DNA from: Actinomortierella ambigua
Taxonomy: Eukaryota > Mortierellomycota > Mortierellomycetes > Mortierellales > Mortierellaceae
DNA length: 26,804 bases
Reading direction: 5' to 3'
Assembly: GCA_016098155.1 (NCBI GenBank)
Contig: JAAAJB010000364.1
Span: 1-26,804, forward strand
In this document: positions 9,386 to 21,761 of the stretch, in pieces
Layout: each line of letters opens with the position of its first letter
Numbering within the stretch: the first letter of the stretch is position 1
The notes under the pieces: model-generated
Database searches by the model: none
Told to the model about the DNA's origin: nothing
The model's input: only the letters and a program-made list of their open reading frames with translations
Program-made: the position numbers and the translations under genes

Positions 9386-10798
9386 ATCCTTTGCTGGCTT
9401 TCGGTATCTGTCTGCCAACGGAAACCCAAGTTGATGGATCAGTGTGTTTTCACCCATCCGTTGTAATGGGCTGATATTCATATTTCCCAACTTACTGTTG
9501 TTGTCCCTGCCAAGTTCCCGTAGGAGGCTGCTTATCGACGCTCTCTTTTCCTGTAGACACTAAACTCTGCATCTCTGCATCTTCCTTTTTGTGCCTCTCT
9601 GTGTGAGCTTCCCATGTGTTAAGGAACGCCAAATAGAAAAAAAAGTCGTCGATGGTGCTGCGTGATTGCACAAACATGGACTGGAATGATGTGGCAACTG
9701 GAGAGACGCCGGATATGCTCCCCCTTTCCCTTTCCACCCCCTTCCTTCTTGACCACAGTGAGGCATGTCGTGTCATGTTATGCTATTCTCCATGTTTCCT
9801 GTCTCGCGACATTTTTCTTAAACCCCACTCACTTTGAATGACAGGGGGAGAGGGGAGCAGGTGGGTGAGAGAGAAGGGTGTGGAGAGGCCCGAGTGTTCA
9901 GGCACAGACATTAATAAAGTAACAGAAGGAGCAACTGTACATCGATGGTCAACCCATCTTTGTAAGACAGGGGGAGGGCAGTGGTGAGGGTGGGCTTACA
10001 CTCGATTGATAAAAAAAAAAGGGTCTTAGAATGAAGGACAAGGAGGATGATGACCATGGGTTGGAGTCACCCCATGACAAAGAAAAAAAAAGGGGGGGGT
10101 GGGTGGGTGAGGACATGTGTGTTTGTGCACTGTGCACACGTTGACCACCTCTCCTCTATCATCAATATGATAGATACCAAACATTCTTCGTTCAACCCAT
10201 TCACGCTCAATGGCATATGTTCGACAGTGCCTCCCTTCCCCTCTTCCAATGATTGAGTGTGTGGTCTGACGCTTTTCCCTAGTTTTTTTATATTTTACCA
10301 TGGAGGACCAGCGTTTGCCGAGATGTGATCGGCTATCTCGTTCGCCCTCCCCATAAAAAAAAACCCTCCTTGGCTCACAAGGCAACGTCGGAGGGGGAGA
10401 CACATGCGAAATCAACTCTGGGCATCTTGTCAGCCCGGATGCTCCCAGGACATTGGTTTCATAATACTCTTTCGTCATATGGAGGCCAAGAGGGGGGGGG
10501 GGCAAAGCGTGTGGTCGGACTGAAAAAGACAATTTTGAAAAAGAGTGAGCGACCAAGAGCAGGTCGGTGCAACGGTGGTAAGGGATATTTGGATGAGCGT
10601 GGGGGGAGTAGAGTGGACAAGAGCATGACAGGTTATTGTTTGATCCCAAACCTTGCTTCGTTTTTCTTTTCACGCGTGCTTTTGATGTTGTTTGCTCAAC
10701 CTTGTCAGTAGTGCGCGTGAAAAACAAGGACTAAAGAAAGCAGGTGCAAGCAGCTTCTGCAGGCTTGCCTCGATCCGCATGGCATACAAGGAGGGAAA

Positions 10799-10826
10799 GG
10801 GGTTTTTGGGGGGTGGGGGTGGGGGG
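10799..10826 (+). other. Putative G-quadruplex motif upstream of the large gene
   Basis: The pattern is G4-T5-G6-T-G5-T-G6, four G-tracts with loops of 5, 1 and 1 nt. It lies about 420 bp upstream of the ATG at 11247, in the likely promoter region. Confidence 0.55.
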
Positions 10827-11029
10827 AAGTAGGCCGAGGACTTTTTTTTTTATTTCTCTCTCTTGTTGCGCAACAGTTTCTCTCTCTTCTTTTCTTCAGA
10901 CTCCATCCATCGCCTTCCCCCCCCCTCACTTGTCACTTGTCACCCCCTTCCCACGAAGGTGTTGCCCCACTTTACTTCGTCATTTTTGCACTGTGTAGGG
11001 CACCAGAACACCTAAACACAAAGAGGGTG

Positions 11030-11046
11030 CCAATTCACATTCCAAT
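11030..11046 (+). promoter_or_regulatory. Tandem CCAAT boxes
   Basis: Two direct copies of CCAATTCAC begin at 11030 and 11042, 12 bp apart. They lie about 200 bp upstream of the ATG at 11247 and just before a long C/T-rich leader. Direct repetition of nine bases, at about one helical turn, is more convincing than a single CCAAT. No TATA box is clear. Confidence 0.4.
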
Positions 11047-11246
11047 TCACCTCATTCGCTTAAACTCATCCCTCCTTCCCGTCTCCTTCAGAGTTTGGCC
11101 TCCCATTCTACAACTTTTCGCCTTTCTCGAGTCCTCCTCTTAATGCAGCTCTAAACCCAACCTCGTTTGTTCATTCATTATACCCCTCCCCAGCCCAGCA
11201 CATACTTCATTCTTTCTCCTTTCCACCTTCCCTTCTAACCACGCCC

Positions 11247-14200
11247 ATGGAGTCCAATGCGTCATTGGGTGCATTAGAGACCAACCGAGCTGTTCTCCCG
11301 CCATCTGCAGCCCAGTCGCAAGACGGGCACATTCAGGCACAGGCGCGGAGCCAGGGACAGGAGGAGGAAAGAGGAGAGGTAGCAGCCGCGGCAGCCAGTG
11401 TCCCTGTTCGGAGACACAAGCGAGACCCATCACGGACAGTGTTTCAAACACAGGGCCAGCCGGAGCGCGTGCCTGGATCATCACCGTCTCCTGTCGCCGC
11501 CACGGCGCAACAGACTGATCCGCGGCATCATCAGCAGCAGCCCTCCGCGGCAGTGACAGTGATCCCATCCGACAGCATCAGCCCTACCCCTACTTCAACA
11601 CCACCGCGATCAATTGAGGAGAAGCTCAAGATGCTGGAGCGGGAGAGGAGAGACGTGATTCAGTCCCTTGCCGCCTCGCGGGCCTCCACTCGTAGTACTA
11701 CTGGTGGTGCCTCCACTTCTGCTCCTCTATCGTCCTCGTCCTCGTCTGGCAAGAACGACAATACCAGCAGAGTCGGCAACAATGAAGATGACACGGGACC
11801 ATCAAGTCCAGCGATCCTCTCTACAGCCTACCACTTGCCACCTTCCAAGCTCACCACCACCTCCTCCTCCTCTTCTCCTTCCTCGTCTTCCTCTCCCTCT
11901 ACCTCCAACATCACGACGGCCCCTGTTGCTATCGACACAACGTCCTCAACTCCTCGTCCAGATTTAAAGCAACCACTGACCCCAATCACGTCTTCAGGTA
12001 CACAACCGCCCGACACCCTCACACGGACACCTGACACCGCTGCCCCCCTCACCTCTGCAGAAAACGTTGCGGCAGCCGTTCTGCCCTATCTCAGCAGTTT
12101 CGCATCTTCTCCATCCAAGGTATGATTTTACTATTTATTTTTGATATCAATCAATCTATTGTTATTACATATGCATTGGTTGCAGGATCCCATCCCATCG
12201 AAACAAAAGACAAAAAAAAAAAAAAAAAGAAAGAAAGAGAGAAAGAGAGAAATGAACTCGATGGGCGTACAGGGAATTTTCCCGACCTTTTGAAGCACAC
12301 GAGCATCCCAAAGGCTGGTCAGGCAGCCAACTACCCTCATGATAGAGGTTGAATCGAGGAGGTGGTTGAAAGAAAAAAGGAGGGAAACAAAAAAAAAAAA
12401 AAAAAAAAAGAAGACGCTTGCAGGTATGCAGCTGAAGGTACTGGCCTTTGCATGTACTCGTGCGTGGTAATCAAGGCGTGGGCGAGAGGAAGAGTGTTGG
12501 CGGGGAGTGTGGAGTGGAGCAGTTTTCTGGTGCCTGAGGACAGTCATTCTTTGTAATCTTATCTTCAAGTGATCGACGGGTCAGCATGCTCCCTTTTTCG
12601 GACTATTCCTCTTGAAACCACACTCATTGTCCACTACCATTTGAAATTATTATTGTTACTCTGCTATTGGGTTTGGAATCGCAATACATGGCTTGTCGCA
12701 CGGCGTTTTTTTTCTTCGTCTTTTGAGTTGGAAGTGTCTTTGGTCGGGTGTGTTAAGAGTAGCCGTTCGTGATGCACCTGGCCTGCCTCCTTTTTCTTGC
12801 AACGCAAACGAAAGAGAGGACCAAAAAAATATGCAGGGATAGCTAGAGCTCAAGGAGATAAGAGCGGGAGACAGTTTTCAACTTGCCGGCGAAAACAACC
12901 AGCCAAAAAGTGCTCTCAACTTGGTTCAAGTAGCCTTTCTTTTTCGACGCACAAGCACGACCAGGCATGGGGTGGGCAGGATTTGTCCTAGGTCTAAAAG
13001 AGCACGCAGCACGAGAAAGCTGGGTTTTTGGTGCTTCAGCCCTCTTCCCTTGAAACTCCCGTTCGGTGTGGTCTTTTCGCCCAAACACCTGAAAGAACAA
13101 GCTCCTATAGAGCCATCTGCCACACACATACACACCCCTTCTACCAGTCCAATTGTTACTCTTTCTTTCTTTCTTCTTTCTGTTGATTGTTTTTTTTTCC
13201 CTCTTTTTTTTCCTTCTTACCTTTGAAGCATGCAAAGTTGCATCCCTATCCCCCTCTGACTGGGAACCAAATGATTATGTCGAATCAACTCTGCACACTG
13301 CCCCTATCTCCTCTTCGCTTGGCAAATACCTCTATCCTATTATTCACAAATCCCGCCTTTCTGTTTTCTCTGTGTCCATCGACCAACCAAATCCATCACT
13401 CTCTTCAATAGATGAGCCACCTGGAAGGTCTTGTATCTTCGCTTCAGCATATCATGGATGACCAATCCGTTGCCATGTCCGATCTCAGGATACAACTTCA
13501 GGAGTAAGTTCTCCCTTCCATGACCCTGGGTCCTAGATCGTATTTTTTTTTTAAAAAAAAAGATTGGAATGTACTGGCAGCCGTGTTGCCCTCGGCTACA
13601 GCGACCTTGCAGTGACTAATACCTATGGTCCAACCTCCTTAATTCTCCTTCATTCTCCTATCTCCCCCCCTTCCCTCGGAAACAGGATTCAAGATGCGCT
13701 CAATCGGGTCCAGAACAAACGCGAGTACATGACCAAGGAAGAACGGCAAGTGCTCCAGAACGCCGAGATGATGAAGGTAAAATAATGGCTCCCAATCGTA
13801 TCATTGTTTGCGCGCGTTTTTTTTTTATTCTGAGAGAGATTCTCTTTGCTCCAAGTCAGTAAGAGTAAGGGGAGGAGGTGCATGTTTCCGCCTGACACTA
13901 ACAAGCAAAAAAAAAAAAAACCTTTTATTTCTCAAACTGGATCCCATGTCATTGTATGACCCTTTTCTTCTTTCATCTTTTCTGTGTGTCCCCATAAAAC
14001 TTAGAACTTGGCAGAAGAGGTCCTATCGACCAAACTCGTCAAGGACCGCCCTTCCTCTCGATCCTCCAATCATTCGACGACGGGCATTGGCGGAAATATC
14101 GGCGGCGTCGACGGTGGGGGCGGCGGCGTGACGGTAGAAAAGCAGCAACCATCTGGACCGCGGATATCTATGGCTTTACTGGCGCAAGCGCCAATGACTC

Positions 14201-15864
14201 CACCACCGACCGCGACAACTCCTCCTCCTTCAAACCCATTTATGGTGTCGGACGATACTTTTCCGGAGAACGGCAATATCATCACCACCCCACCCATTCC
14301 CTCGACAGTTGTCATGCCCTCTTCCACATCTACCTCCACATCGTTTACTTCACAGGATAGCCGTCCTTCTTACTTTGGACACGCTGCTCATCACGGCCGT
14401 GGTCAATATTCAGACACGTCGTCAGCGACAACGTCGTCTTCGAGGCCGTCGTCAATGATCAGCCGTAGTAGTAGCATGAAGCGCTACCAGAACCAGCACC
14501 ACCACCGCACATCGTTCCGTGGCCTGGACACACTCTATTCTCCTTCCCACCCTTCTGGTCGGCACCATCAGCAGCACCAGAACCGAAATGATTACGAGCG
14601 AGAGTCCAATGCCGCCTTTGACAGGATCTGTTCGATCTTGAACCTGCTTATCACGGACGCCTCCAGTGCCGTTGGCAAGTCTCCGACAGAACAGGGGGGC
14701 AATGGTGGTGGAGTAGCGACAGCAGGAGCAGCACCAGGAGGCGAGGACGCAGGTGTAACTCTACCACTGTTGTTGACACCTCTGATGGTGAGTGACAGCG
14801 ACGACCACTCGACCGAGTCGGCGACAGAAGACGAGGAAGGCGAGACGGACGAGGTCCATGCTGAACAGGATGATTCTGTTACTGCTGCTGCCCTTCCACC
14901 TTCAGCTGATACAACTGACGCAGCTGATGCCACCACGGATTCTGTCATTGTCGAGGGAGGAGTTGGCGGAGGCGCAAGAACTGCATCAGGTCTGGCAGTG
15001 ATGACGACGACGACGACAGCGACAACGACGATGGAGAGCGAGATCCCCCAGGAGATGATGGGCGTCATCGGTCGCAACAGCACCACCACTACCCTCTCGT
15101 CACGGCCGTCCTCGCGTGCTTCTATCCTGGCCGGCGTCCGGCCACGGTCGCGGGTGAGCAGGGAGCATCCAAAGCGACTGTCGAGTCTGTTTGTTGAGAT
15201 CCAGGACGCGCAGCTGGCGCTGGAAGCCGCTGCGGCGGCCGCCGCCGAAGGCGAAGAGGAGGAGAAGGAGGAGCAGCAGAGGCAGGAGACGTCCTTGGTG
15301 GCAGGTGCCGGTGGCCGTGGACGATCTTCGTATCAGGATGGAGAGCTGAGAGGGCATGGGAACAGCAGCAGAAGCAGCAGCAGTAGGAGCAGCAGCACGC
15401 CGTCGGTACATCGCCACTATCGGTCGAGGAGCTTTGCAGCGGGAGTACGACTACGTAATAGCACCAACGGCAGCGCTAGCAGCGGCACCAGCAGTTGCGA
15501 TGATGATGGTGGAGTGAGCGAGGGGAGGAGGAGGGGGGGCCGCGGCCGCAATCGTGTAGATGTGGGCAACGCTGAGGATCTGTTGGACCCGGCGTTTGCA
15601 TCGGTCGACCCTCCTGTAATATACCCGGCCACGACAACCACCATGGCGAGTGCGAGTGCGTCAACGATAGGCCGTCGCTGGGTCACGCGTTCTTCACGGT
15701 CGTATTCGACCACGGCAATGTCGCCGTCGTCGAGTAGTTTACCAAAGCTGTCGACCATTTCGGCAATGAAGCAACGGTCGAGGGTCGAGGTGCAAACGCC
15801 GCCACCACTGCCATCACCATCACCACTGATGGAGGGACAGGGACAAACACAGGATCAAGAACAG

Positions 15865-15900
<36 letters not shown>

Positions 15901-18900
15901 TCAGAGCAGGAGATCCTTGTCTCATTTGAGAGCGGGTACCTCGACGGTAACAGCTATCACCACCGTCACGACCCATTCTCGACGCCGTTCAGACGCAGCA
16001 GTAGCAGTAGTAGCAACAACAACAACAACCTTCGACGACGGGCGAGCTTCCCAGTGCGTCGGTCTGGAGGAGAGGACGAGTGGTGGCAACAACACCACCA
16101 ACAACAGCAGCAGGAGCTAGAGCAGCAGCTCCAGGTAGCAGAGCTCGAGCAGGTGATCCAGCGGGTCGACACGGAGCTGGACCGGACGGTGGAGACAATT
16201 GATGGATTGACACGGGATCTGGTGGCGGTGGCGACGCATCAGAACTGGATGCAGGCCAAGCTGCAAAAGTCACTGCAGTTCCAAAAACTGCAGTTGGAGC
16301 TGATTGAGCGAGGCCAATATACCCAACCACCACACCACCTCCACAACCATCATGAAGGGGAAAATGGAGGAGGAGGAGGGGGCGAGGAGGACGAGGAGGC
16401 GGATGAAGACATGGCAGCGTTGCTCCTAGACCCAACGGGCACGAATAGTCCCATGCGAGACTTGTCTCGTAGCTTGAGGCAGGTCGCTGTTAGCGTAGGC
16501 AGGATCATGGCCTCGAATGCGACCATACTCCCGACTGCACGGGTATTGGGCCGCCAACGCCGTGGTTCGCAAGGACGACGAGAAAGTGGGGGACGACAAC
16601 AACAGCAGCGACAACGTGCCAAGACCGTTAGTGGTCATGGTGGCCAAACTACGACCCTGTATGACGGCCAAGATTTGTCATCATCTCAGGAAGAAGGAGA
16701 GCAAGATGAGGGTATGACAGCGTCCTCCCCGTCACTTGCTGGGTTCTCGTGGTCGGCGGCGGCGGGCAAGGACTTGACGACGCAGGTGTTGCGACGGATT
16801 GAGCAGTCGACCACTGGGCTCCTCGGGGGCCGACTGGGCATCAGGTTTGCAGAAGGAATGGAGGCCTTGGGCAGCCGATACTCTTCTGCATCGACACCGT
16901 CGTCCTCGCTGTCCTCACCCGTGACGGAAACGTCTGGACAGGATCATAGGGCCGACGACAACGACAGCGACGACGACGAAGAGTTTGAAGAGTTGGATAA
17001 GGCTGCCACGACAATAATGACGAATATGCGTTCTTCAAAGCGGCGGGCTGCCCACCACGACCATGACCTCCAAGTTGGAGATGGTTCAGCGTCGTCGTCG
17101 TCGACGTCCTCATCGACGGTGCTGGTCCCGCCTCCGGACTTTGAGGACTTTGTGGCCCAGTGCCGACTGCTGACACGGACGCTGGTGTTGCCGTTTGTGC
17201 AGCTGACACACCATGCGATGACCAGCCAGGACTCGTCGTTGGCACTACAGCCCTTGCGCCAGCATGACCAGAGCCAGAATTACCACCACCACCACCACCG
17301 ATCGACCAATTCCGAGCTGGAGGATGAAGACCAGGAGGATGATCATTACTACAGGCGCCATCGATATGATGACCAGGCCTCTGCCTCCACAGTCGACGGT
17401 TTGGACAAGGCAACAGCGCGGTGGCACTCAGCGGCAACCAACACCACTACCACCACCACAACTGCGACGACGACAGAGCTGCGAGTGAAGCGAGGCTCGG
17501 CGATGCCGACATGGCCAACAACAACGTTCTCAGACGATAATGGTGCCGAGTACTATGGAGAGGAAAGCATCGGAGCAACGGCGATCCCGCCCGACTCGAT
17601 GATCCGAGCACGGACGTTGGTGACGACGGGCCTGTATCTGATTCATCTGATGTACTGGACGGTGTTGTTTATTGTCGGGACGCTGGTCTTGGACCCGTAC
17701 CTGGCCGAGTCGTCGGGGCGGCAGGTTGTGCGGATTGTGGACCAGGTCCGGGCGGCAATCGGCATTGAACAGCAAGGAGCTGCAGTGAAGGTAGAAGCGT
17801 TGGAAGGTGAAGAGCAGCAGCAGCAGCTAGAAGGAAGGAGGATGAAGAGGACAGCGAGGAGGCAGTTGGTGGAGGATTACCAGGAGCGACACCAGCAAGA
17901 GCAGCAGCAGCAGCAGTCGACTCTGTTCCAGAGCAGCGGTAGCGCATCTAGCTCCCCGATCCCTAGTCGTCGACGGAATCAGCATCTCGCATCGCCCTCC
18001 TTGGTATCGGTCGATTCCTCGTTGTCCTCTGCCTCGTTGTCGTCGTCTTCGCGAGGGGTGAGGATGGATGGAAGGAATTTGGCCCAGGACCTTGCCGATG
18101 AGACGGAGGAAACAACCGAGTCCCAGCTACTACCACCACAGCAGCAACAACATCAACAGCAAGAGCAGGAGCAGGAGCATGAACAACAGCAGCCGACCAC
18201 CGCCAGCAACATGGAAGAGCTCGCATCGCTGGAGCTGGGTCTGGAAGAATGGATCGAGTTGAGCCAGGAACAACAGGCACAGGCGCAAGCACAAGTCCAG
18301 GCACTTGAGGACAAGGCCATCCAGGTGGCGGTTCATTTCGAGAGTCTGCGTCAACGGCTGCACCACCAACAGCAGTACAATCATCCACGGGCGGCCCCGT
18401 TCCCAAACAGTCGTCGCAGCACCCCTCTGTCGTCCACGTCGACCAGCCGTGTCAACAGTAGGCCGAATAGCATGTACTTTGGGACGACCACGTCCACATC
18501 GTCTTCCTTATCCACGACATCGACCCTCGCGACCTTGGTGGGGGCATCTCAGTCGTCGCCTAGTGGTCATGGAACCATGTTATCATCGCCGTCGGCGGGT
18601 AGCTTCCCATCGTTGGTCTCACTGAACGGTGGTCAAGATGAAAAGGGAGAGCAGGAGGAGGGCAAGTGGAAGCGATTGAGCGCGACGATGTCCATGTCAT
18701 CGTTAACGCGGTCATCGTCGTTCAAGAGTGGCGGTGGTGGTGGGAAGCTAGATGCGGCGCTGCCCGTGTCCCCGCGGTCATCGATGGTAGCGACAGCGTC
18801 TCCTACGTCCAAGGTCCAACACGACCGATTCACTTATCGGCCAAAGGTGTCGACGACGATGGCGGCGACGACGCTATCGTCGTCTTCACCGTTGACTTCG

Positions 18901-18990
18901 CCAATCACGATGACGCCCTTGGTAGGAGGAAATGGCGCTGATGGAATGGGCGAAGCGCGACACCGCCGGCTATCCCCAACATTGGCATAA
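11247..18990 (+). CDS. Unrecognised large coiled-coil protein with one internal transmembrane helix
   Basis: Modelled exons: 11247-12119, 13412-13503, 13686-13776, 14005-18990. Phases agree, total 6,042 nt, 2,013 residues. I do not recognise the family. Ordered parts stand out from Ser/Thr/Gln/Gly-rich filler: a charged helix IEEKLKMLERERRDVIQSL (123-141); a helical block over the small exons (292-365) with EEVLSTKLVKD; an amphipathic segment AAFDRICSILNLLITDASS (about 555-575); a coiled coil (1056-1122); FEDFVAQCRLLTRTLVLPF (from 1398); a hydrophobic helix GLYLIHLMYWTVLFIVG inside 1556-1582, the only good membrane span; and a second helical region with EELASLELGLEEWIELS. There is an 11-Gln run, many Ser runs and no signal peptide. 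This suggests a bitopic endomembrane or nuclear-envelope scaffold, which is inference only. The exon 1-2 junction spans a 1,292-nt intron and is the weak point; exons 2-4 are well supported. AATAAA follows the stop by about 80 nt. Confidence 0.7.
12120..13411 (+). other. Long putative first intron, or gap between two genes
   Basis: The donor AAG|GTATGA at 12120 and the acceptor TTCAATAG|ATGAGC ending at 13411 are both phase 0, so exon 1 joins cleanly to the coiled-coil exon. At 1,292 nt this is several times the length of the other introns here. It contains a nearer acceptor-like TTGCAG (ending 12185), poly-A runs (17 A at 12212-12228 and 21 A at 12389-12409) and a pyrimidine-rich stretch before 13412. 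The exon after the acceptor begins with an in-frame ATG. An internal promoter producing a 1,722-residue protein, or two separate genes, therefore cannot be excluded. If exon 1 is unspliced it ends at TGA 12123-12125. Confidence 0.5.
15868..15900 (+). repeat. CAG/CAA tract coding 11 glutamines
   Basis: Eleven glutamine codons, all CAG except one CAA, lie in the large coiled-coil protein gene just after a Gln/Glu alternating stretch. The nearly pure CAG tract is prone to length change. Confidence 0.85.
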
Positions 18991-19068
18991 TGACCTTCTC
19001 TCTCTCTCTCTCCCCCTCATTTCCCCTTCCTCCTTTTTTTTTTTGCTGTTACTTTGATACCCATCAAT

Positions 19069-19074
19069 AATAAA
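19069..19074 (+). terminator. Poly(A) signal of the large coiled-coil gene
   Basis: AATAAA within CAATAATAAAA lies about 80 nt after the TAA at 18988-18990, preceded by T-rich sequence. It is well placed for 3' end formation. Confidence 0.55.
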
Positions 19075-19099
19075 AAAAAATCCCGGGACAGCGACGGAG

Positions 19100-19114
19100 A
19101 TGCGCAATGCGCAT
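19100..19114. repeat. Perfect short inverted repeat
   Basis: ATGCGCA-A-TGCGCAT has seven-base arms around one A, about 26 nt beyond the AATAAA. It could be a small protein-binding palindrome or chance. Confidence 0.7.
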
Positions 19115-20217
19115 ATGTCTATAACCCACTATATGGAAATGCCTTCATCCTATGCATGGTAGTACAATGATGAACTGTAAAAGAGAAGAAAAGAATATGA
19201 GGAACTCCTCGTAGAATGATAGTGGGTGGAGTAGCGTTCCCTGCTTGCATGACCGTTTTTTTTTTCCATCCTTTCCTTTTCCACAAACGAGGTTCTCCAA
19301 GAAGCCTACCACATCGTCGTCATGGTCATCCGTTCCTCCCCTAACCCTTTCCAAACCACTTTCAATGAAACCACAAGCCCAAGAAAGAGCTCCACTACTG
19401 TTTCTCCCATACGTGGTAGTAGGACTGGTTGCTCCTCTTCCACCCCATGTTACACTGATTTTTTTTTGTGTTTCTCCAAGCATTCCTTGCGCGCACACCC
19501 TCTCTCCCTTCCCCTCCTTTCCCCTGTCCTTTGACTTCGTTTTTTTATGTTCTCCCTAACCTTCTTTTCTGCTTCCTTTCCTTCCCTCGTGCTTCTCTTC
19601 CTCGGTCTCCTCTCTCCTGTGAGTCCGGTAGGATCGCTACGTTCGGGAGGGGCATGATAGAACAGCGTTTCGTAAGAACTTTTGTTGCTTCCTACAGGTT
19701 TTTTTTTTTTTTTTTTTTTTTTGAAAAGGACTTGTCGCGAAATGCCATCCATGGTTCTTCCGGGAGCAACGAAAAAGGGGGCATGTCTGACTCGGTTGAT
19801 GTCCCGAAGAAACGAAACCAGACATGTGGGATGAAAAAAGGGAAAAATGGGAAGGTGAACACCTCCCATGGGTCTTCCGGTCTTTCTCCCATTTTCTGGA
19901 AAAAAAAATGTATATTTTTTTTTTTGGGTATCTATTTTCTATTTTCTTTTTTTGGGCTAAATTTTTTGAAGATATCGGAGACAAAATGCCCCGTTTTTTT
20001 CCCTTTGGGAAAGAAGGACGGAGAGAAGGGACAGGGAAACATACACGTCGGGGTAACTTTTTTCTTTTTTAAAAGCGAAGCTACGCGGGAAAAAAAGGGA
20101 GCAAACGTGGGCGTGTGAGTTTTTTTTTCATGTATGCGTATGCGTATGCGTGTGGTGAAAAACAGAGAGGAAGAAGACGCTGCGTGGCACTGTACAGTTA
20201 GGTTGAAGTGAATAGGG

Positions 20218-20450
20218 GGGAGAGAGAGAGAGAGAGCGTGTGTGTATTTGAGAGGAAGAGAAAAGAGATAGACAGACAATAGGGAGAGAAGTTGTGTGTG
20301 GTGTGTGGGTGAGGAGGAGGAGGAGGAGAGGGAGGCTGGAGGGAGGAGAGGAGTAGAAAGGGAGGAAAAAGGAAGAAAGAGAAGAAATGGATGGGCCTTG
20401 GCATGAGAGGGGTGCATGAAAAGAAAAAAAAGGTCAAAGGAAGAAAAAAA
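20218..20450 (+). repeat. Purine-rich low-complexity tract
   Basis: This is mostly G/A on the plus strand, with (GA)n near 20220-20237, GGA repeats near 20310-20330 and AAGA/GGAA mixtures to 20450, interrupted by short GT runs. Such homopurine tracts can form triplex DNA. It is not coding. Confidence 0.7.
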
Positions 20451-21640
20451 AAACGTGTTACTCATACTTTGCACATTGGCAAATACTTTTCTCGTGCATA
20501 CTCATATATCGCGGAAATGCATCAAAACGTGACATGCAAATAATAATGCGCGAGCAGGGACCTTGTCCTTCCCACCTTCCCCTTCCCCCTTGGCCTTAAA
20601 GTCCATGGTTTTTTTTTTGTCTGGTCGACATGCAAAAGGTACATGGGCGTTTACCTCAAGATAGACATCTGGAGAAGAGTTGCGAGTGCAATAATAATAG
20701 CATTAGGATATCGTTGGATCCTGCCAAAATAAAATAAAATGAAAAACAAGGGTGTATATGGTAGACATGTCGCGTCGAGAGGATTTGGGTCACAACTATA
20801 GTATGAGCTTGTAAACTTTTTGGGTTGTGTCACTGATCAAGTGCACTGATTCGATACGCGACGCGCTTCCGAATAACTCTAAAAAAGATCACGCGCGTCA
20901 TGAACATCAAAAAGGTGCTAGACCCAGAGACAAGACAACAATAATATAACAACAATGTCAACAACATATGAAGTTGAAAGAGAATATTTTCAACATCACT
21001 ACCACTGCTACTACTACTACTACTTACTGCCCCATTCTCTCTTCCGTTCTTTTTTTTTCCCACATCAACAAGCATAAGAATGAGAGACACAGAGGGAGGA
21101 AAGAGGAGTCAGTCAAATGCGAAGAGATTGGCACGCCCCATGAAAGGATTGGATCGAGGACAAAAAAAAAAAAAAGCTGGAAAGAGAGGAAAAGACCACA
21201 TTGAACACAAAGATGAAGAGTCTCGACTCTGGTAGCATATCCACACACCACATTGGCGCGTGCCCAAAAACAACCATTTTACACACAAACACACACTTTG
21301 ACCACTAGACGGTCAGTCTCAGATAAGCAGGCAGTAAATCTATTTGTTCCATGATGAGGTAAAAGAAGAAGAAAAAAAAGCCGCATTCCTCATCTCTCTT
21401 CTTCTTCTTCTTCATCTGTTCACTTGATTGTCCTCTGGTTGACTTCTTTCGTATTTGCTTCTTCCTGACTCTTCTCGATGCATGGAGAGGGCAGGGGGAG
21501 GGGGCAGAAGTGCAATAAAGAAGCATCAATCCTCGGGTCCTTTTTCCCCATGGGAATGCAATCTTTGATGGAGTGAAAGGAACAAGCGTCCAAAAGAGCA
21601 ACGAAGATGAAAGGAGAGAGTAAGGTGGGGGAGGAGAGAG

Positions 21641-21683
21641 AGGGCGGAGGGCGGAGGGGGGAGAGAGAAAGAGGGAGGGGGGG
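21641..21683 (+). other. G-rich block with quadruplex pattern
   Basis: It contains GGGCGGAGGGCGGAGGGGGG followed by purines and then a G3-A-G7 pair of tracts. The first part alone gives several G3 runs with short loops. It lies in the gene-poor region with no nearby start codon. Confidence 0.45.
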
Positions 21684-21743
21684 ACAAGGAGAAAGGGGTG
21701 GTAGGAGAAGATACACGGAACTCATGCACTCAGCAATACAGAG

Positions 21744-21761
21744 ACGAGATCATCATCTCGT
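21744..21761. repeat. Perfect hairpin-forming inverted repeat
   Basis: ACGAGAT and ATCTCGT are separated by a four-base CATC loop. The seven-base-pair stem is perfect, but no T-run or gene end is adjacent, so its meaning is unclear. Confidence 0.7.

Larger units (their letters stand above)
9136..11246. other. Intergenic region, simple-sequence rich
   Basis: These 2.1 kb lie between the helicase stop and the next ATG. Contents: G-tract arrays (9243-9271 and 10799-10826), a GATA/GA/GAA compound microsatellite (9307-9385), an AATAAA at 9913-9918 about 780 nt after the helicase stop, several poly-A and poly-G runs (for example near 10010-10020, 10082-10098 and 10492-10502), and a pyrimidine-rich leader from about 11050 to 11246. 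The minus frame at 10026-10727 is open but its translation is unstructured and crosses homopolymer runs. No gene is supported. Confidence 0.5.

Noticed and set aside
10026..10727. Minus-strand frame of 233 codons
   Set aside because: It crosses poly-G/poly-A runs, has no recognisable structure and no transcription signals.
19468..20474. Overlapping frames on both strands (19468-20118 plus, 19932-20474 minus)
   Set aside because: They are driven by T-, A- and GA-runs; the products are Phe/Lys/Ser strings with no domain.
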